This document shows, in pieces, positions 17,107-26,422 of a stretch of DNA of 64,000 nucleotides. Below the pieces are notes generated by a model. That model was not told the origin of the DNA, searched no databases, and saw only the letters and a program-made list of their open reading frames with translations. How positions within the stretch are numbered: the first letter of the stretch is position 1; each line of letters opens with the position of its first letter. The DNA is from Olivibacter sp. XZL3 (GTDB taxonomy: Bacteria > Bacteroidota > Bacteroidia > Sphingobacteriales > Sphingobacteriaceae): the NCBI RefSeq assembly GCF_004368405.1, contig NZ_SBJH01000067.1, positions 246,381 through 310,380 on the forward strand. Reading direction: 5' to 3'. A program made the position numbers and the translations under genes.

Positions 17107-18489
17107 TTAAGACGCGATAGCCTCTATTTCACTCAGTATCTTATCGGCTAACAAATCGGCACGTCGCTGTGTCGGCGCTTCCGTATAAACTCGGATAATG
17201 GGCTCCGTATTTGATTTGCGGAGGTGAGCCCATTCTTCCTCAAAATCTATTTTTAACCCATCAATGGTGCTATGCGGAATCTCAAGATACCGCTGTTCCA
17301 TTGCGTTTAAAAGCTGATCGATATCCAGTTTCTCTGTGAGTGTAACTTTTCTCTTCGCCATAAAATAAGACGGATAACTGCTTCGTAACGCAGATATTTT
17401 CTGTCTGCTTTTCGCAAGATGAGTTAAGAAAATGCCAATTCCGGCCAGCGCGTCCCGACCGTAATGCGTGGCAGGATAAATTACACCTCCGTTCCCTTCT
17501 CCCCCGATCACTGCATTCACTTCCTTCATTTTGGTGACCACATTTACTTCGCCAACGGCGGCCGCGTAATAGGTGCCGCCATGCTTCTCAGTAACATCTT
17601 TCAGCGCGCGTGTTGAAGATAGGTTGGAAACGGTGTTCCCTTTGCTGTGTTGTAGAATATAGTCGGCAACGGCTACGAGGGTATATTCTTCTCCGAACAT
17701 CTCTCCATTCTCCATCACAAAACATAATCTGTCTACGTCCGGATCTACCGCTATCCCCAAATCGGCCTTTTTCTCTTTCACAAGTGCAGATAAATCCTTT
17801 AAGTTATCGGCTAAGGGCTCGGGATTGTGTGGAAAGCGTCCGTTCGGCTCACAATACAGCTCGTATACGGTGGATACCCCAAGAGCCTTTAGCAAAGCCG
17901 GCACAAACCACCCACCAGTAGAATTAACGGCATCAACAGCAATGGTAAACCCTGCATTAGCAATAGCCTCTTTATCGACTATTTCAAGTGCCAAAATTTT
18001 CTCGATATGCTTGTTGAGATAACTATCATCCTTCGTTACCCGCCCCAATGCCTGCACATCGGAAAAGTCGAAATCTAAGTCATCAGCCAATGCCAGTACT
18101 TCTTTCCCCTCCGCATCATTAATAAATTCACCTTTTTCGTTTAGCAACTTCAGCGCATTCCACTCTGCCGGATTATGGCTAGCGGTCAGAATAATTCCTC
18201 CTGCTGCTTTCTCATCTGGCACCGCTATCTCGACCGTTGGGGTGGTAGACAATCCGAGATCGACAACGTCCACTCCGATGCTCTGAAGGGTACCTATTAC
18301 GATATTCCTCACCATTTCGCCCGAAAGCCGGGCGTCTCTTCCAACCACAATTTTTTTACTATTCGCTTTTGCCGTGATATATTTTCCGAATGCCGCAGTA
18401 AATTTTACAATATCAACCGGAGTTAGGCCTTCACCGGGCCTGCCGCCGATAGTTCCCCGGATACCGGAAATAGATTTAATCAATGTCAT
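17107..18489 (-). CDS. glmM: Phosphoglucosamine mutase
   Basis: A 460-residue alpha-D-phosphohexomutase. The phosphoserine is S104 in TASHNP, the metal-binding loop is DPDVDR at about 249-254, GEGNGG (about 330) is the sugar-binding loop and the C-terminal RKSNTEPIIRVYTEA is the phosphate site. GlmM converts glucosamine-6-phosphate to glucosamine-1-phosphate for UDP-GlcNAc, peptidoglycan and LPS. The start at 18489 (MTLIKSISGIRGTIGG) is preferred; 27 further in-frame codons upstream lack family similarity. Phosphomannomutase activity cannot be excluded, but the start motif and length favour GlmM. Confidence 0.88.
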   Translation of the reverse strand: MTLIKSISGIRGTIGGRPGEGLTPVDIVKFTAAFGKYITAKANSKKIVVGRDARLSGEMVRNIVIGTLQSIGVDVVDLGLSTTPTVEIAVPDEKAAGGIILTASHNPAEWNALKLLNEKGEFINDAEGKEVLALADDLDFDFSDVQALGRVTKDDSYLNKHIEKILALEIVDKEAIANAGFTIAVDAVNSTGGWFVPALLKALGVSTVYELYCEPNGRFPHNPEPLADNLKDLSALVKEKKADLGIAVDPDVDRLCFVMENGEMFGEEYTLVAVADYILQHSKGNTVSNLSSTRALKDVTEKHGGTYYAAAVGEVNVVTKMKEVNAVIGGEGNGGVIYPATHYGRDALAGIGIFLTHLAKSRQKISALRSSYPSYFMAKRKVTLTEKLDIDQLLNAMEQRYLEIPHSTIDGLKIDFEEEWAHLRKSNTEPIIRVYTEAPTQRRADLLADKILSEIEAIAS

Positions 18490-18755
18490 TTTAAGCTCGT
18501 TTACTGAATGAGGGGTAAAAATAGCATTTTCGTCACAATATACCAGTGCCTGCAAATGGGTTATATGCAATCAACCGATTGCTCAATCAACAAATTTTTA
18601 TCTTTATAACACGATTTTAGCTGCCAGATAGTTTGTAAAGCGTATATTTGCAACCTTATTGAATCTAGCGATAAAGAGCGAAAGCCGGCCTTTTGCTTAT
18701 GCTATATTCGTTTGTTTAAAGCACCGGAACGTTTAATCTGTTTGTAAGAAAATAC

Positions 18756-19340
18756 ATGCTCGCCCCTATTATGCAATTCGATACCGACCTCTTCCTGATG
18801 ATTAATCAGGATATGGCGAATATAGTTTTTGATTGGCTAATGCCTCATCTACGTAATCCCTACACATGGGCCCCCTTGTATTTATTTATTTTAGTTTTCT
18901 CGATCCGTACCTATAAAAAAAGAGGCGTCATCATGATGGTATTTCTTTTACTCAGTTTCGGAGCGGCGGACTTTTTATCAGCCTCGGTAATTAAGCCGGC
19001 TGTAAAGAGGATAAGACCCTGTAATGAGTTAACATTGCAAGGCGAAATGGTCAGTAGGGTACGATGTGGAAGCGGTTATAGTTTCCCCTCCTCCCATGCG
19101 AGTAACCATTTCGCAATGGCCCTATTTTTAATATTGGTTTATAGAAAGCGATGGAATGCTATCCTTTGGTTTGCATTATTTTGGGCTTTTGCCATTGGTT
19201 TCGCACAGATTTACGTAGGCGTACACTATCCCGTTGATGTGCTGGCCGGGGCCGTGTTCGGAAGCTTGATTGGCTATTCTTTAGCGCGACTATTTCTCTA
19301 CATACAGCCGGAAGGCAGTCAACAGATTACAAAGCCATGA
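18756..19340 (+). CDS. PAP2-superfamily membrane phosphatase
   Basis: A 194-residue protein with five or six helices and the PAP2 active-site blocks: KPAVKRIRP at 80-88 (C1), PSSHAS at 111-116 (C2, PSSH instead of PSGH) and AQIYVGVHYPVD at 150-161 (C3). In C3 the usual Ser-Arg pair is Ala-Gln, although the histidine and aspartate are kept. Family members dephosphorylate undecaprenyl pyrophosphate, phosphatidylglycerol phosphate or lipid A. Either ATG at 18756 or ATG at 18771 (MQFDTD) could be the start. The stop overlaps the next gene's start by 4 bp. Substrate is not determined. Confidence 0.85.
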   Translation: MLAPIMQFDTDLFLMINQDMANIVFDWLMPHLRNPYTWAPLYLFILVFSIRTYKKRGVIMMVFLLLSFGAADFLSASVIKPAVKRIRPCNELTLQGEMVSRVRCGSGYSFPSSHASNHFAMALFLILVYRKRWNAILWFALFWAFAIGFAQIYVGVHYPVDVLAGAVFGSLIGYSLARLFLYIQPEGSQQITKP

Positions 19341-20056
19341 CCTTTCTTATCGTAGTTACTTTATTCTGTTCAGCGCTCTTAGGCGGTTTAGCTGTATTTT
19401 TTGTCAAAAGGGATAATACGGACTTGCTAAGGCTGGTTCTTTCTTTCAGCGGCGCCTATTTATTTTCTATTACCGTATTACATCTTATTCCTGAGATTTA
19501 TTCCGATAACGAGGATTATTATATTGGCCTGTATGTATTAGGTGGTTTCTTGTTTCAGCTCTTATTGGAACGATTTTCTGAAGGTATAGAGCATGGACAT
19601 ATCCACAAACACGGTCATCACGGCCATTTCCCCATCGGCGTCATGACGAGCCTATGTTTGCATGCATTCCTGGAAGGAATGCCATTGGCCAAAGGGCATC
19701 AAAGAGAGCTTTTGTTTGGAATAGCTATTCATCATATTCCAGCAGCCTTTGCATTAGGCAGCCTGCTCGTTCAGTCCGTTAACCGGCGAGGCACCATCAT
19801 ACTATCCCTCTTTATATTTGCATTAATGTCGCCTATTGGTTTTATTTTAAGTAATATAATAAGCATTGGCGGAGCGGGAGAAATAGAAGCCTACTTCAAT
19901 AAAATGATGGCAGTGGTTATTGGCATATTTCTCCATATTTCTACAACCATTTTATTTGAATCGTCATCGGCAGATCACCATCACTTCAATAAAAGAAAAC
20001 TGACAGCAGTCATGATTGGCGTTGGGCTTTCTCTTATTAATTTCTTCATTCATTAG
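19337..20056 (+). CDS. ZIP family divalent-metal transporter
   Basis: A 239-residue membrane protein with about eight helices. A histidine-rich loop (HIHKHGHHGH, about 93-102) precedes helix 4, whose SLCLHAFLEGMPLAKG and the next helix's GIAIHHIPAAFALG contain the ZIP metal-binding His/Glu pattern. It probably imports zinc or another divalent metal through the inner membrane. It overlaps the PAP2 gene by four bases (ATGA), so it is translationally coupled to it. The convergent marR gene begins to end 14 bp downstream. Confidence 0.85.
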   Translation: MTFLIVVTLFCSALLGGLAVFFVKRDNTDLLRLVLSFSGAYLFSITVLHLIPEIYSDNEDYYIGLYVLGGFLFQLLLERFSEGIEHGHIHKHGHHGHFPIGVMTSLCLHAFLEGMPLAKGHQRELLFGIAIHHIPAAFALGSLLVQSVNRRGTIILSLFIFALMSPIGFILSNIISIGGAGEIEAYFNKMMAVVIGIFLHISTTILFESSSADHHHFNKRKLTAVMIGVGLSLINFFIH

Positions 20057-20070
20057 CCCATGCGACTGCA

Positions 20071-20520
20071 TCAGCCCCTTAGTTTATCCAGGAGATAATT
20101 GAGCTGTTTACACTCTTCTTCTTCCAGATTTTCATCTAAAATAGTCAAAATGGACATCTTCTTATCCAAGCGCGCTAAAATATCTAGGCCTTCTTGGGTA
20201 ATGAATATATCTACGGCCCGTCTGTCTTTATTGCTTGTACATCTAGACACCAATTTCTTTTGAACTAATCGATCAACGATTCTGCTTACATCAGACATTC
20301 GGTCCAGAAGACGCTCCTTCAGCATATTGACAGTGGCGGGCTTCGCATTTTGACCGCGTAAAATTCTCAACACGTTGTATTGCTGAAGCGTTATTTTTTC
20401 TTCGTCTGTTCTTTCTTTCAGTAAGCTTTGGATAAAATTGCTTGTATATATGATATTAAGAGCGACCTTATGATATTCGCTATCAAATTTATTGGTCACG
20501 AGTACATCTTCTATTTTCAT
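20071..20520 (-). CDS. MarR family transcriptional regulator
   Basis: A 149-residue winged-helix regulator. The central region (about 45-115) shows the MarR arrangement: QYNVLRILRGQ (helix 2), MLKERLLDRMSDVSRIVDRLVQKKLVSR (recognition helix) and the wing SNKDRRAVDIFIT. Such proteins act as dimers repressing nearby genes and respond to small ligands. It is convergent to the ZIP gene and is followed on its strand by the MBL nuclease gene after a 50-bp overlap-free gap upstream. The target is not evident. Confidence 0.88.
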   Translation of the reverse strand: MKIEDVLVTNKFDSEYHKVALNIIYTSNFIQSLLKERTDEEKITLQQYNVLRILRGQNAKPATVNMLKERLLDRMSDVSRIVDRLVQKKLVSRCTSNKDRRAVDIFITQEGLDILARLDKKMSILTILDENLEEEECKQLNYLLDKLRG

Positions 20521-20617
20521 AAATCTAATTTAGAACTGGAACACGAATATAGAGCTTAAAATCCTATCTAAAAAATAAAGGTACAATATCACCTTCCTGG
20601 AGGCAGCCAAGTAACAC

Positions 20618-21565
20618 TTATAAAATTTTCACGGTACGACTGCCGTTATAATAATCCACTAAAGCCTTCCCGTCGCCGTGGAGCGTCCATATTTCCTGAG
20701 GGTCGACAGTTTCAACGGTGTTGAGAATATCGTCCCAATCAACATGGTCGGAAATAAACAACTCCATATCGTTCTTACTTTGCAAGCGCTTCCAACCGGA
20801 GGCGAAGACCTTTATTAAGTTCTTAGCCTTAAAATAGCTGTTAAAAGTCAAGGGTGGCACCATGTAAATCACATTTTCCGGCTCATCTTTAATAAGCTTA
20901 CGACCATAAGGCAGGTACTTCCAATCGACGTAGCCATGTTCTTCATAAATCCGATGAAATGGCAGTACGGCATGGTGTAAGAGTATCTTTTTTTGCGGAC
21001 AGTGTTTATTGATTATCGCGGTTAAGCGTTGCGCCTTACCCAAGGCATAAACGCCAAGCATAATGGGATAAGTGGTCGTGTTTAGCTTCGAAACCTCGAG
21101 AGAAGGATCCGGATGCTTGATCGCCGGATTGGCGAAGGTACTTTCGGTGATAAGTACGTCTGCTTTTACCAATGAAATAGGCGTACAAGTCGGATCTAGC
21201 TGCAGCTTATAATCACCCGTATACAGGTAACGCACTCCTTTATACTCCATTAGCACCGAGGCAGACCCCAAAATATGACCTGCTGGTAAAAATGTAAGTT
21301 GAATTTCTCCTATCCGGAAAGGTGTACCATAATCGTAAACTCGAAAGTCGCGCGCAGCTCCTTTTTTGTATCGCAACTCCATAAAGGACTTTGTCGGCGC
21401 TGTACAAAACACCCTGTGCGAGCCGGAAGTGACGTGATCACCATGTCCGTGCGATACAACCGCTGTTTTAACTGCCTCTTTTGCATCGATGAAGAAGTCA
21501 CCATATACGCAGTAAATGCCTTTGGAATCAACTACCAGAAAGTCCTGTAAAATCACTTTAGTCAT
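20618..21565 (-). CDS. Metallo-beta-lactamase-fold exonuclease (ligase-associated type)
   Basis: A 315-residue MBL-fold protein with HGHGDH at 39-44, AGHILGSASV at about 95-104 and YTGDYK near 114-119, which are the metal-binding motifs of the beta-CASP-related 'mRNA 3'-end processing factor' group. In many bacteria its homologues sit with an ATP-dependent DNA ligase and are called ligase-associated DNA exonucleases; no ligase is seen here. The ATG at 21565 overlaps the coaE stop by four bases, so it is the last gene of the nusB-coaE cluster. Nucleic-acid processing is the expected role. Confidence 0.8.
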   Translation of the reverse strand: MTKVILQDFLVVDSKGIYCVYGDFFIDAKEAVKTAVVSHGHGDHVTSGSHRVFCTAPTKSFMELRYKKGAARDFRVYDYGTPFRIGEIQLTFLPAGHILGSASVLMEYKGVRYLYTGDYKLQLDPTCTPISLVKADVLITESTFANPAIKHPDPSLEVSKLNTTTYPIMLGVYALGKAQRLTAIINKHCPQKKILLHHAVLPFHRIYEEHGYVDWKYLPYGRKLIKDEPENVIYMVPPLTFNSYFKAKNLIKVFASGWKRLQSKNDMELFISDHVDWDDILNTVETVDPQEIWTLHGDGKALVDYYNGSRTVKIL

Positions 21566-22173
21566 GTGCTGAGCGATGCTAACAAGCTTTCCGTAACTTT
21601 TAACACCTGTGGTATTAAAGCGCTATTCTCGTTATTATCTATTATGAAATCAGCCAGCTCACGTTTAGCCTCATCGCTCATCTGCTTATCTATTCTGTCC
21701 AAAACAGATTCTCTTGTCACCTGATCTCTTTCCATAACCCGTTTAACCCTTAATTCTTGGGGCGCTATTACTAAAATATTGTAATCGGATAGCCGGTAAC
21801 TTCCGGTTTCAAAAAGTAATGCGGCCTCTTTAAAGGACAACGGTGCATCTTGTTGCCGCTCCCAGTTCTCATATGCCCTTAACGTCGCTGGATGCACCAA
21901 GGCATTCAGCGCATCAAGTTTAGCCCGATCGTGAAACACCATGCTTGAAAGGAGCTTCCTATCGAGATTGCCTTCCTTTGTATAAACCTCCTCGCCAAAT
22001 GCGGCTTTAATTTGCTCAACTAACTCAGGGTCGCTCACCATCACATGCTTTGCTTCTGTATCTGCATAAAAAATGGGATATCCTAAAGCTTCAAAAATTC
22101 TGCAAACCGTGGTCTTACCTGTACCAATGCCTCCGGTTACACCTATGCGCAATTTTGCTTTTTTTATTTCCAC
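21562..22173 (-). CDS. coaE: Dephospho-CoA kinase
   Basis: A 203-residue P-loop kinase for the final step of coenzyme A synthesis. GGIGTGKTT at 14-22 is the Walker A loop, YADTEAKHV (about 35-43) the acceptor lid region and LLFETGSY (about 122-129) the family's LLFE motif. The start codon is GTG at 22173, overlapping the end of the ybbR-like gene by 10 bp, while its stop overlaps the MBL gene by 4 bp, so translational coupling is likely in this cluster. Confidence 0.93.
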   Translation of the reverse strand: MEIKKAKLRIGVTGGIGTGKTTVCRIFEALGYPIFYADTEAKHVMVSDPELVEQIKAAFGEEVYTKEGNLDRKLLSSMVFHDRAKLDALNALVHPATLRAYENWERQQDAPLSFKEAALLFETGSYRLSDYNILVIAPQELRVKRVMERDQVTRESVLDRIDKQMSDEAKRELADFIIDNNENSALIPQVLKVTESLLASLST

Positions 22174-23105
22174 AGTAAAAACTCCACGTTTTGCGGTTCC
22201 GTTTTGATTATTTTAACAAACTCGGGCTGTTTGGTAATAATAACCGGTAAATTTTGTATGTGGTTACTTCTCCAATCATTTAAGTTGATAACAGCCTCAA
22301 ACATATCTTTATCTGTTACATCATATTTATCTAATGACACAACGGTTGTTAACTTCACTTTCTCTGGCAACACCTTTACTGTCCGAAAAGCCCGGCTATT
22401 CTCTGCTCGGATAGGTACCTCTATAATTTTTTCAGTTACCTCGCCCACCGGGATGGTAACATCAACCATAGAGGGATGTACATTAATGTTCGCCTTCTGA
22501 CTTTTAGACAAGGTGACTTTGGCAACTACGCTTTTGTCGACATTGGTTCTCCTCAAGGTGTCTGTCGCCCAACCATCTATCAAAACCAAATCTTCTAAAG
22601 GCCCGGTAACCGTTACAAACTTCGGTTCTATCTGTATGTCGTCGATAATATCGTATTGCTTACGGAACTTAATGTCCTTCGACAAGTTAACCGTTACTTT
22701 TTTCACATCTTGCTTAGAAAAGTTGAAGAAAAGGGTATCCGGAGCAATAGAAACAATACGCTGATTGGCACTAAATTGTCGATTTATATACCCCATTTGA
22801 TTTGAAAAGACGATCCAGTCGCGCGTCTTTAAACCGCTTAAATCGACATATATATCTTGTGGCTTGAGTCGAAGGTTCGAAAATAGCACTTGCCATCCCG
22901 TTCCTTCTACCTGCATATTGACACTGTCAGATTGAAGCGGGTGAAAAGCCCTTTTTGGAGGTGCGTTCACATAATTCAAAGAAGCCTTTACACTATAGAC
23001 ATACCGGTTAGACAAAGCAAACAAACTCCACACTAGAAAGGAGATAAAGAGACAGATAGCGAATAAGCTCAGTTTCTTTTGTTGCTTTTTATTAAGATTA
23101 AACAT
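22164..23105 (-). CDS. YbbR-like domain membrane-anchored protein
   Basis: A 313-residue protein with one N-terminal membrane helix (about 12-30, LSLFAICLFISFLVWSLFAL) followed by an extracytoplasmic part made of beta-rich YbbR-type repeats (about 35-310). In Firmicutes YbbR/CdaR controls the diadenylate cyclase CdaA; in Bacteroidota the protein usually sits beside coaE and yajC, as here, without a known role. No cdaA is adjacent. Assignment is based on architecture and neighbourhood. Confidence 0.75.
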   Translation of the reverse strand: MFNLNKKQQKKLSLFAICLFISFLVWSLFALSNRYVYSVKASLNYVNAPPKRAFHPLQSDSVNMQVEGTGWQVLFSNLRLKPQDIYVDLSGLKTRDWIVFSNQMGYINRQFSANQRIVSIAPDTLFFNFSKQDVKKVTVNLSKDIKFRKQYDIIDDIQIEPKFVTVTGPLEDLVLIDGWATDTLRRTNVDKSVVAKVTLSKSQKANINVHPSMVDVTIPVGEVTEKIIEVPIRAENSRAFRTVKVLPEKVKLTTVVSLDKYDVTDKDMFEAVINLNDWRSNHIQNLPVIITKQPEFVKIIKTEPQNVEFLLWK

Positions 23106-23210
23106 AAAACGGTCGTAAAAAGTAGAAAACGCTTAACAAAAATAGCAACCTCCGTTGGTCAAATCAATTTTCATTAAGCGTTTTATGTATACTTCGTCGA
23201 CTGACAAAGC

Positions 23211-23555
23211 TTATTTCTTTTCGTCTGTTGTACTTACAGCTCCCTGTTTAGGGGCATTCGCCAACTTGGAAGCGTCTAACGAGATAGCCGCCTTATCAAA
23301 TTTAATACGCGTGCCGCCACCAACGTCAACGATAAATGTACTTTCTCCAATTTCGACGATACGGCCATGGATACCGGCCGTAGTCACCACTTTATCATTG
23401 ACCCTTAACTCTTCTATATATTTTTTGTGATCTTTTTGTTTCTTCATTTGTGGCCGTATCATAAAAAAATAAAAGACCACTACAATTAATCCCATCATAA
23501 TGAGGGATGACATTCCGCCCGATCCTGCCTGTAATAAAACTGCTGTTGTTGTCAT
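23211..23555 (-). CDS. yajC: Preprotein translocase subunit YajC
   Basis: A 114-residue membrane protein with one helix at about 15-34 (SSLIMMGLIVVVFYFFMIRP) followed by the YajC signature QMKKQKDHKKYIEELRVNDKVVTTAGIHG and a small beta domain. YajC is an accessory subunit of SecDF that helps protein export. It lies in the usual Bacteroidota order nusB-DUF1573-yajC-ybbR-coaE. Confidence 0.93.
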   Translation of the reverse strand: MTTTAVLLQAGSGGMSSLIMMGLIVVVFYFFMIRPQMKKQKDHKKYIEELRVNDKVVTTAGIHGRIVEIGESTFIVDVGGGTRIKFDKAAISLDASKLANAPKQGAVSTTDEKK

Positions 23556-23582
23556 GTAAAACTATGATTTATAAAAATTTAA

Positions 23583-24059
23583 CTATTGTACTTCACCTTT
23601 CAAATGTAACATTGTTTGGGCTGGCTGTGCATTACTATATACAGTAATAATTTTGTGTTGCGCTCCCCGCTGTCCGGCACTGTTAAAGCCTACCTGAATG
23701 CTTCCTCGTTCCCCTGGTTTGATTGGCTTTTTATCAAATTTGGGCGTAGTGCAACCGCAGCCTGCCTGTACGTCGCTTATTATCAACGGAGATTTTCCGG
23801 TATTGACAAATTCAAAAACGTGATCGATCTTCTCCCCTTCTTTAATTTTCGAAAAATCGTATGTATCACTTCTAAACTCCATCACCGGCGCATCCGCGAC
23901 ATCTGCTGAATCAGGTATTTGCTTGTTGACCCCCGTATTGTCTGTGGTATTTACACTTTCTATGATGTCCTCTCCTGCGCTCTCTTCCTTCTGTTTTGAT
24001 CCGTTGCAGGCGCCTAATGTCAAAACTACCAAGGATAGTAACAAAATCTTATTTTTCAT
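23583..24059 (-). CDS. DUF1573 lipoprotein
   Basis: A 158-residue protein with a lipoprotein signal, MKNKILLLSLVVLTLGAC, whose lipobox cysteine is residue 18, then an acidic linker and a single DUF1573 domain (about 60-158) with FVNTGKSPLIISDVQAGCGCTTP as its signature. The domain has an immunoglobulin-like fold related to ASPM/SPD-2/Hydin domains. It lies 27 bp upstream of yajC on the same strand. The Gly-Cys-Gly-Cys pair is characteristic of the family; its biochemical role is not known. Confidence 0.85.
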   Translation of the reverse strand: MKNKILLLSLVVLTLGACNGSKQKEESAGEDIIESVNTTDNTGVNKQIPDSADVADAPVMEFRSDTYDFSKIKEGEKIDHVFEFVNTGKSPLIISDVQAGCGCTTPKFDKKPIKPGERGSIQVGFNSAGQRGAQHKIITVYSNAQPAQTMLHLKGEVQ

Positions 24060-24150
24060 ATTTATAATTGTTTGTTATTGTTTGTTCACAGCATCTGTCA
24101 TTTAACACTTCTAGATCGGATATCCCGATCCAACAGCATCTGAACCAACT

Positions 24151-25098
24151 CTAGCCGATAAGCCCTCGCCCAAACTTCCTGATTTTTCCTTCTTTTTGAA
24201 GTTCAATTAAAATCTTGTCAAGGATGCCATTAATAAACGAATTACTTTTAGGCGTGCTAAACTCCTTTGAAATTTCGATGTACTCATTAATTGTCACCTT
24301 CACCGGTATAGAAGAAAAATTCAACAGCTCAGTGATAGCCATTCTCATCAGAAGCGTATCGATTAACGCTATACGCTCTGCCTCCCAGTTCTTTGTCTTT
24401 CCCGAAATATACTTTTGATAATCCTCTCCATGCCGCGTGGTCAACCGAAATAGATCCACAATAAACTCCTTGTCATCAGCCCAGTTTGGACACAATTGAG
24501 CCAAGTGGTTTTTTTCAGGATCCTCGCTATTAAAATTCTTTAAAGTCTTTGCTAATAAGGCCTGTAAAACGTCTTTATCTGTTGTCCAGTTAATAAAGTG
24601 CTCGTCGAAAATCTGCTCAATAGCGGGCGACTTCAATATAATCTTTTTAAAGATGAATTTCACGATGTCCTTTTCAGCCTTGAGCGATCGATCCTCATTC
24701 TCTAAATAAGCAATATACTCCGGAGATTGTTTTAAGATCTGAAAAATACTTTTCACGATTTCAGTATCAAATACGGCATCAACCTTGTATTTTTTACACA
24801 AATCGGAAAACTGCTCATTTTGCCTTAACAGTTCGATAAAAGTATTATTGGACAAACGCGTGTCGGCATTGAGATCATGCTCGGTAGGTAAAAACTTATT
24901 AGCTCTTTCTTCTGCATCAACCAATGTATACTCAGCCACCTCCGATACAAGCGCAAGAACCCAGATATACATTTCATAAACTTGATCCACACTTTTCAGT
25001 AGCGCTTTTTCGAAGTTATTTACATTTTTATCATCTGACTGTTGATACGCGTAGATTGTTTGTAATACTTTAACCCTCAGGTGCCTTCTATTTAACAT
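24151..25098 (-). CDS. nusB: Transcription antitermination factor NusB
   Basis: A 315-residue protein, longer than the usual 140 residues; Bacteroidota NusB has an N-terminal extension of this size. It starts MLNRRHLRVKVLQTIYAYQQ, the RR-x-x-R-x-x-x-L-Q opening of NusB, and the C-terminal part (about 240-305, AERIALIDTLLMRMAITELL then PVKVTINEYIEISKEF) is the RNA-binding NusB fold that joins NusE/S10 at boxA of rRNA operons. The first gene of the cluster toward coaE. Confidence 0.92.
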   Translation of the reverse strand: MLNRRHLRVKVLQTIYAYQQSDDKNVNNFEKALLKSVDQVYEMYIWVLALVSEVAEYTLVDAEERANKFLPTEHDLNADTRLSNNTFIELLRQNEQFSDLCKKYKVDAVFDTEIVKSIFQILKQSPEYIAYLENEDRSLKAEKDIVKFIFKKIILKSPAIEQIFDEHFINWTTDKDVLQALLAKTLKNFNSEDPEKNHLAQLCPNWADDKEFIVDLFRLTTRHGEDYQKYISGKTKNWEAERIALIDTLLMRMAITELLNFSSIPVKVTINEYIEISKEFSTPKSNSFINGILDKILIELQKEGKIRKFGRGLIG

Positions 25099-25135
25099 AT
25101 GTATAAAGAACGATTATTATTTCCAGCCTGTATGA

Positions 25136-26218
25136 CTAGTTTTGTTTTATTTTTTTTATAAGTGCGATTCGCTCCTCTGCAATCTGCATGGCGGCTTGAT
25201 GCGTTGGAATTTTTTCTCTCAGCGATTTTTGTATCACAGATCGCGTTGCGTCGTAGATGTTTTCTGTTAATGCAGCACTTCTCAGTACGTTATATCCTGC
25301 AATCTCTGCATAACAACTCAAAAGGCCCCCGGCGTTTATTAAAAAGTCTGGCGCATAAATAATGCCCTTTTCAAGAAGCTTAGCGCCATGTTCTTGATCA
25401 TCAGCCAACTGATTATTAGCCGATCCAGCGATAATTTTGCATTTCATCCGTTCAATGGTGTAGCTATTGACGGTTCCGCCCAATGCGCAGGGCGCATAAA
25501 CATCCAGATCCATATCGAACAGATTATTATGTGCAATTGCCTCGGCTCCATATTTGTTAGATACCTGAATCATTTGGTCTTCGACAATATCACTCACATA
25601 AACTTTCGCATTCTCTTCGCGAAGCAACGAAACAAGGTGCTCGCCAACCTTTCCCGTCCCTTGCACGGCGACAGTGCGTCCGGCCATGCTATCGGTACCA
25701 TACAATTCTTTAACGGCTGCTTTTATCCCATAAAAAACCCCTTTTGCCGTAAACGGAGCGGTATCCCCACTTCCTCCCAGCGATTTGGGCAGGCCAACAA
25801 CGTGGTTAGTTTCCATATGAATGAACTCCATATCCTTAGACGTCGTACCCATGTCCAATGACGCGATGAACGAACCGTTCATTTCTTCCACAAACTGTCC
25901 GAGTCGCCTTAAAATAACTTCCGATTTCTGCGTGCGGTGATCACCGATGATTACCGCCGTCCCGCCTCCAAGATTAACGCCACTTATGGCAGATTTGTAG
26001 GTCATCGCCCGAGATAATCGCAATACATCATCGATCGCTTCCATCTCGGTTTTATAAGGCAACATCCTTACTCCTCCTATGGCTGGGCCTAGCGTTGTAT
26101 CGTGGATAGCAATGATAGCCTTTAGTCCGATCGTGTGGTCTTGACAAAATACAATCTTTTGATGCTCAAATTGTCTTAACAAATCGAACATTCGGCAGTA
26201 TGGTGTTTCGGAAGACAT
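25136..26218 (-). CDS. Leucine dehydrogenase-like Glu/Leu/Phe/Val dehydrogenase with altered active site
   Basis: A 360-residue protein collinear with leucine dehydrogenase: ELFV dimerisation domain (about 20-145) and NAD-binding domain with VQGTGKVGEHL (about 178-188). The first active-site lysine is K75 in MTYK and the conserved aspartate is D122 in LDMGTT. The second lysine, K80 of Bacillus sphaericus LeuDH in GGGK, corresponds to residue 87, which is Thr (GGGTAVIIGD). The offset of seven is the same for all three positions, so the alignment is firm. LeuDH oxidatively deaminates branched amino acids, but this protein may be inactive, altered or regulatory. It is upstream of nusB by 38 bp. 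Confidence 0.8.
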   Translation of the reverse strand: MSSETPYCRMFDLLRQFEHQKIVFCQDHTIGLKAIIAIHDTTLGPAIGGVRMLPYKTEMEAIDDVLRLSRAMTYKSAISGVNLGGGTAVIIGDHRTQKSEVILRRLGQFVEEMNGSFIASLDMGTTSKDMEFIHMETNHVVGLPKSLGGSGDTAPFTAKGVFYGIKAAVKELYGTDSMAGRTVAVQGTGKVGEHLVSLLREENAKVYVSDIVEDQMIQVSNKYGAEAIAHNNLFDMDLDVYAPCALGGTVNSYTIERMKCKIIAGSANNQLADDQEHGAKLLEKGIIYAPDFLINAGGLLSCYAEIAGYNVLRSAALTENIYDATRSVIQKSLREKIPTHQAAMQIAEERIALIKKIKQN

Positions 26219-26422
26219 ATTTTACTATTATTTTAGTACCGGCAATTCTGCGCAAAAGTACTAATTTTATCGGTATCTTTTTATGAATTTAAAATCATTT
26301 CATTCAGTAATTTGTTTCGAGATTGCCAGTTAATTTTAATATTTGGCAAATACTTTTAGTACCGTCTCCGCTTTCGTTTGGGATCTGTATTTTTGCGTTC
26401 TTAAGTTTAATTAGGTTTTTTC

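Noticed and set aside
24114..24130. Small palindrome GATCGG/CCGATC between nusB and the DUF1573 gene
   Set aside because: Six base pairs without a T run and inside a cluster that is probably cotranscribed; not enough to call a terminator.
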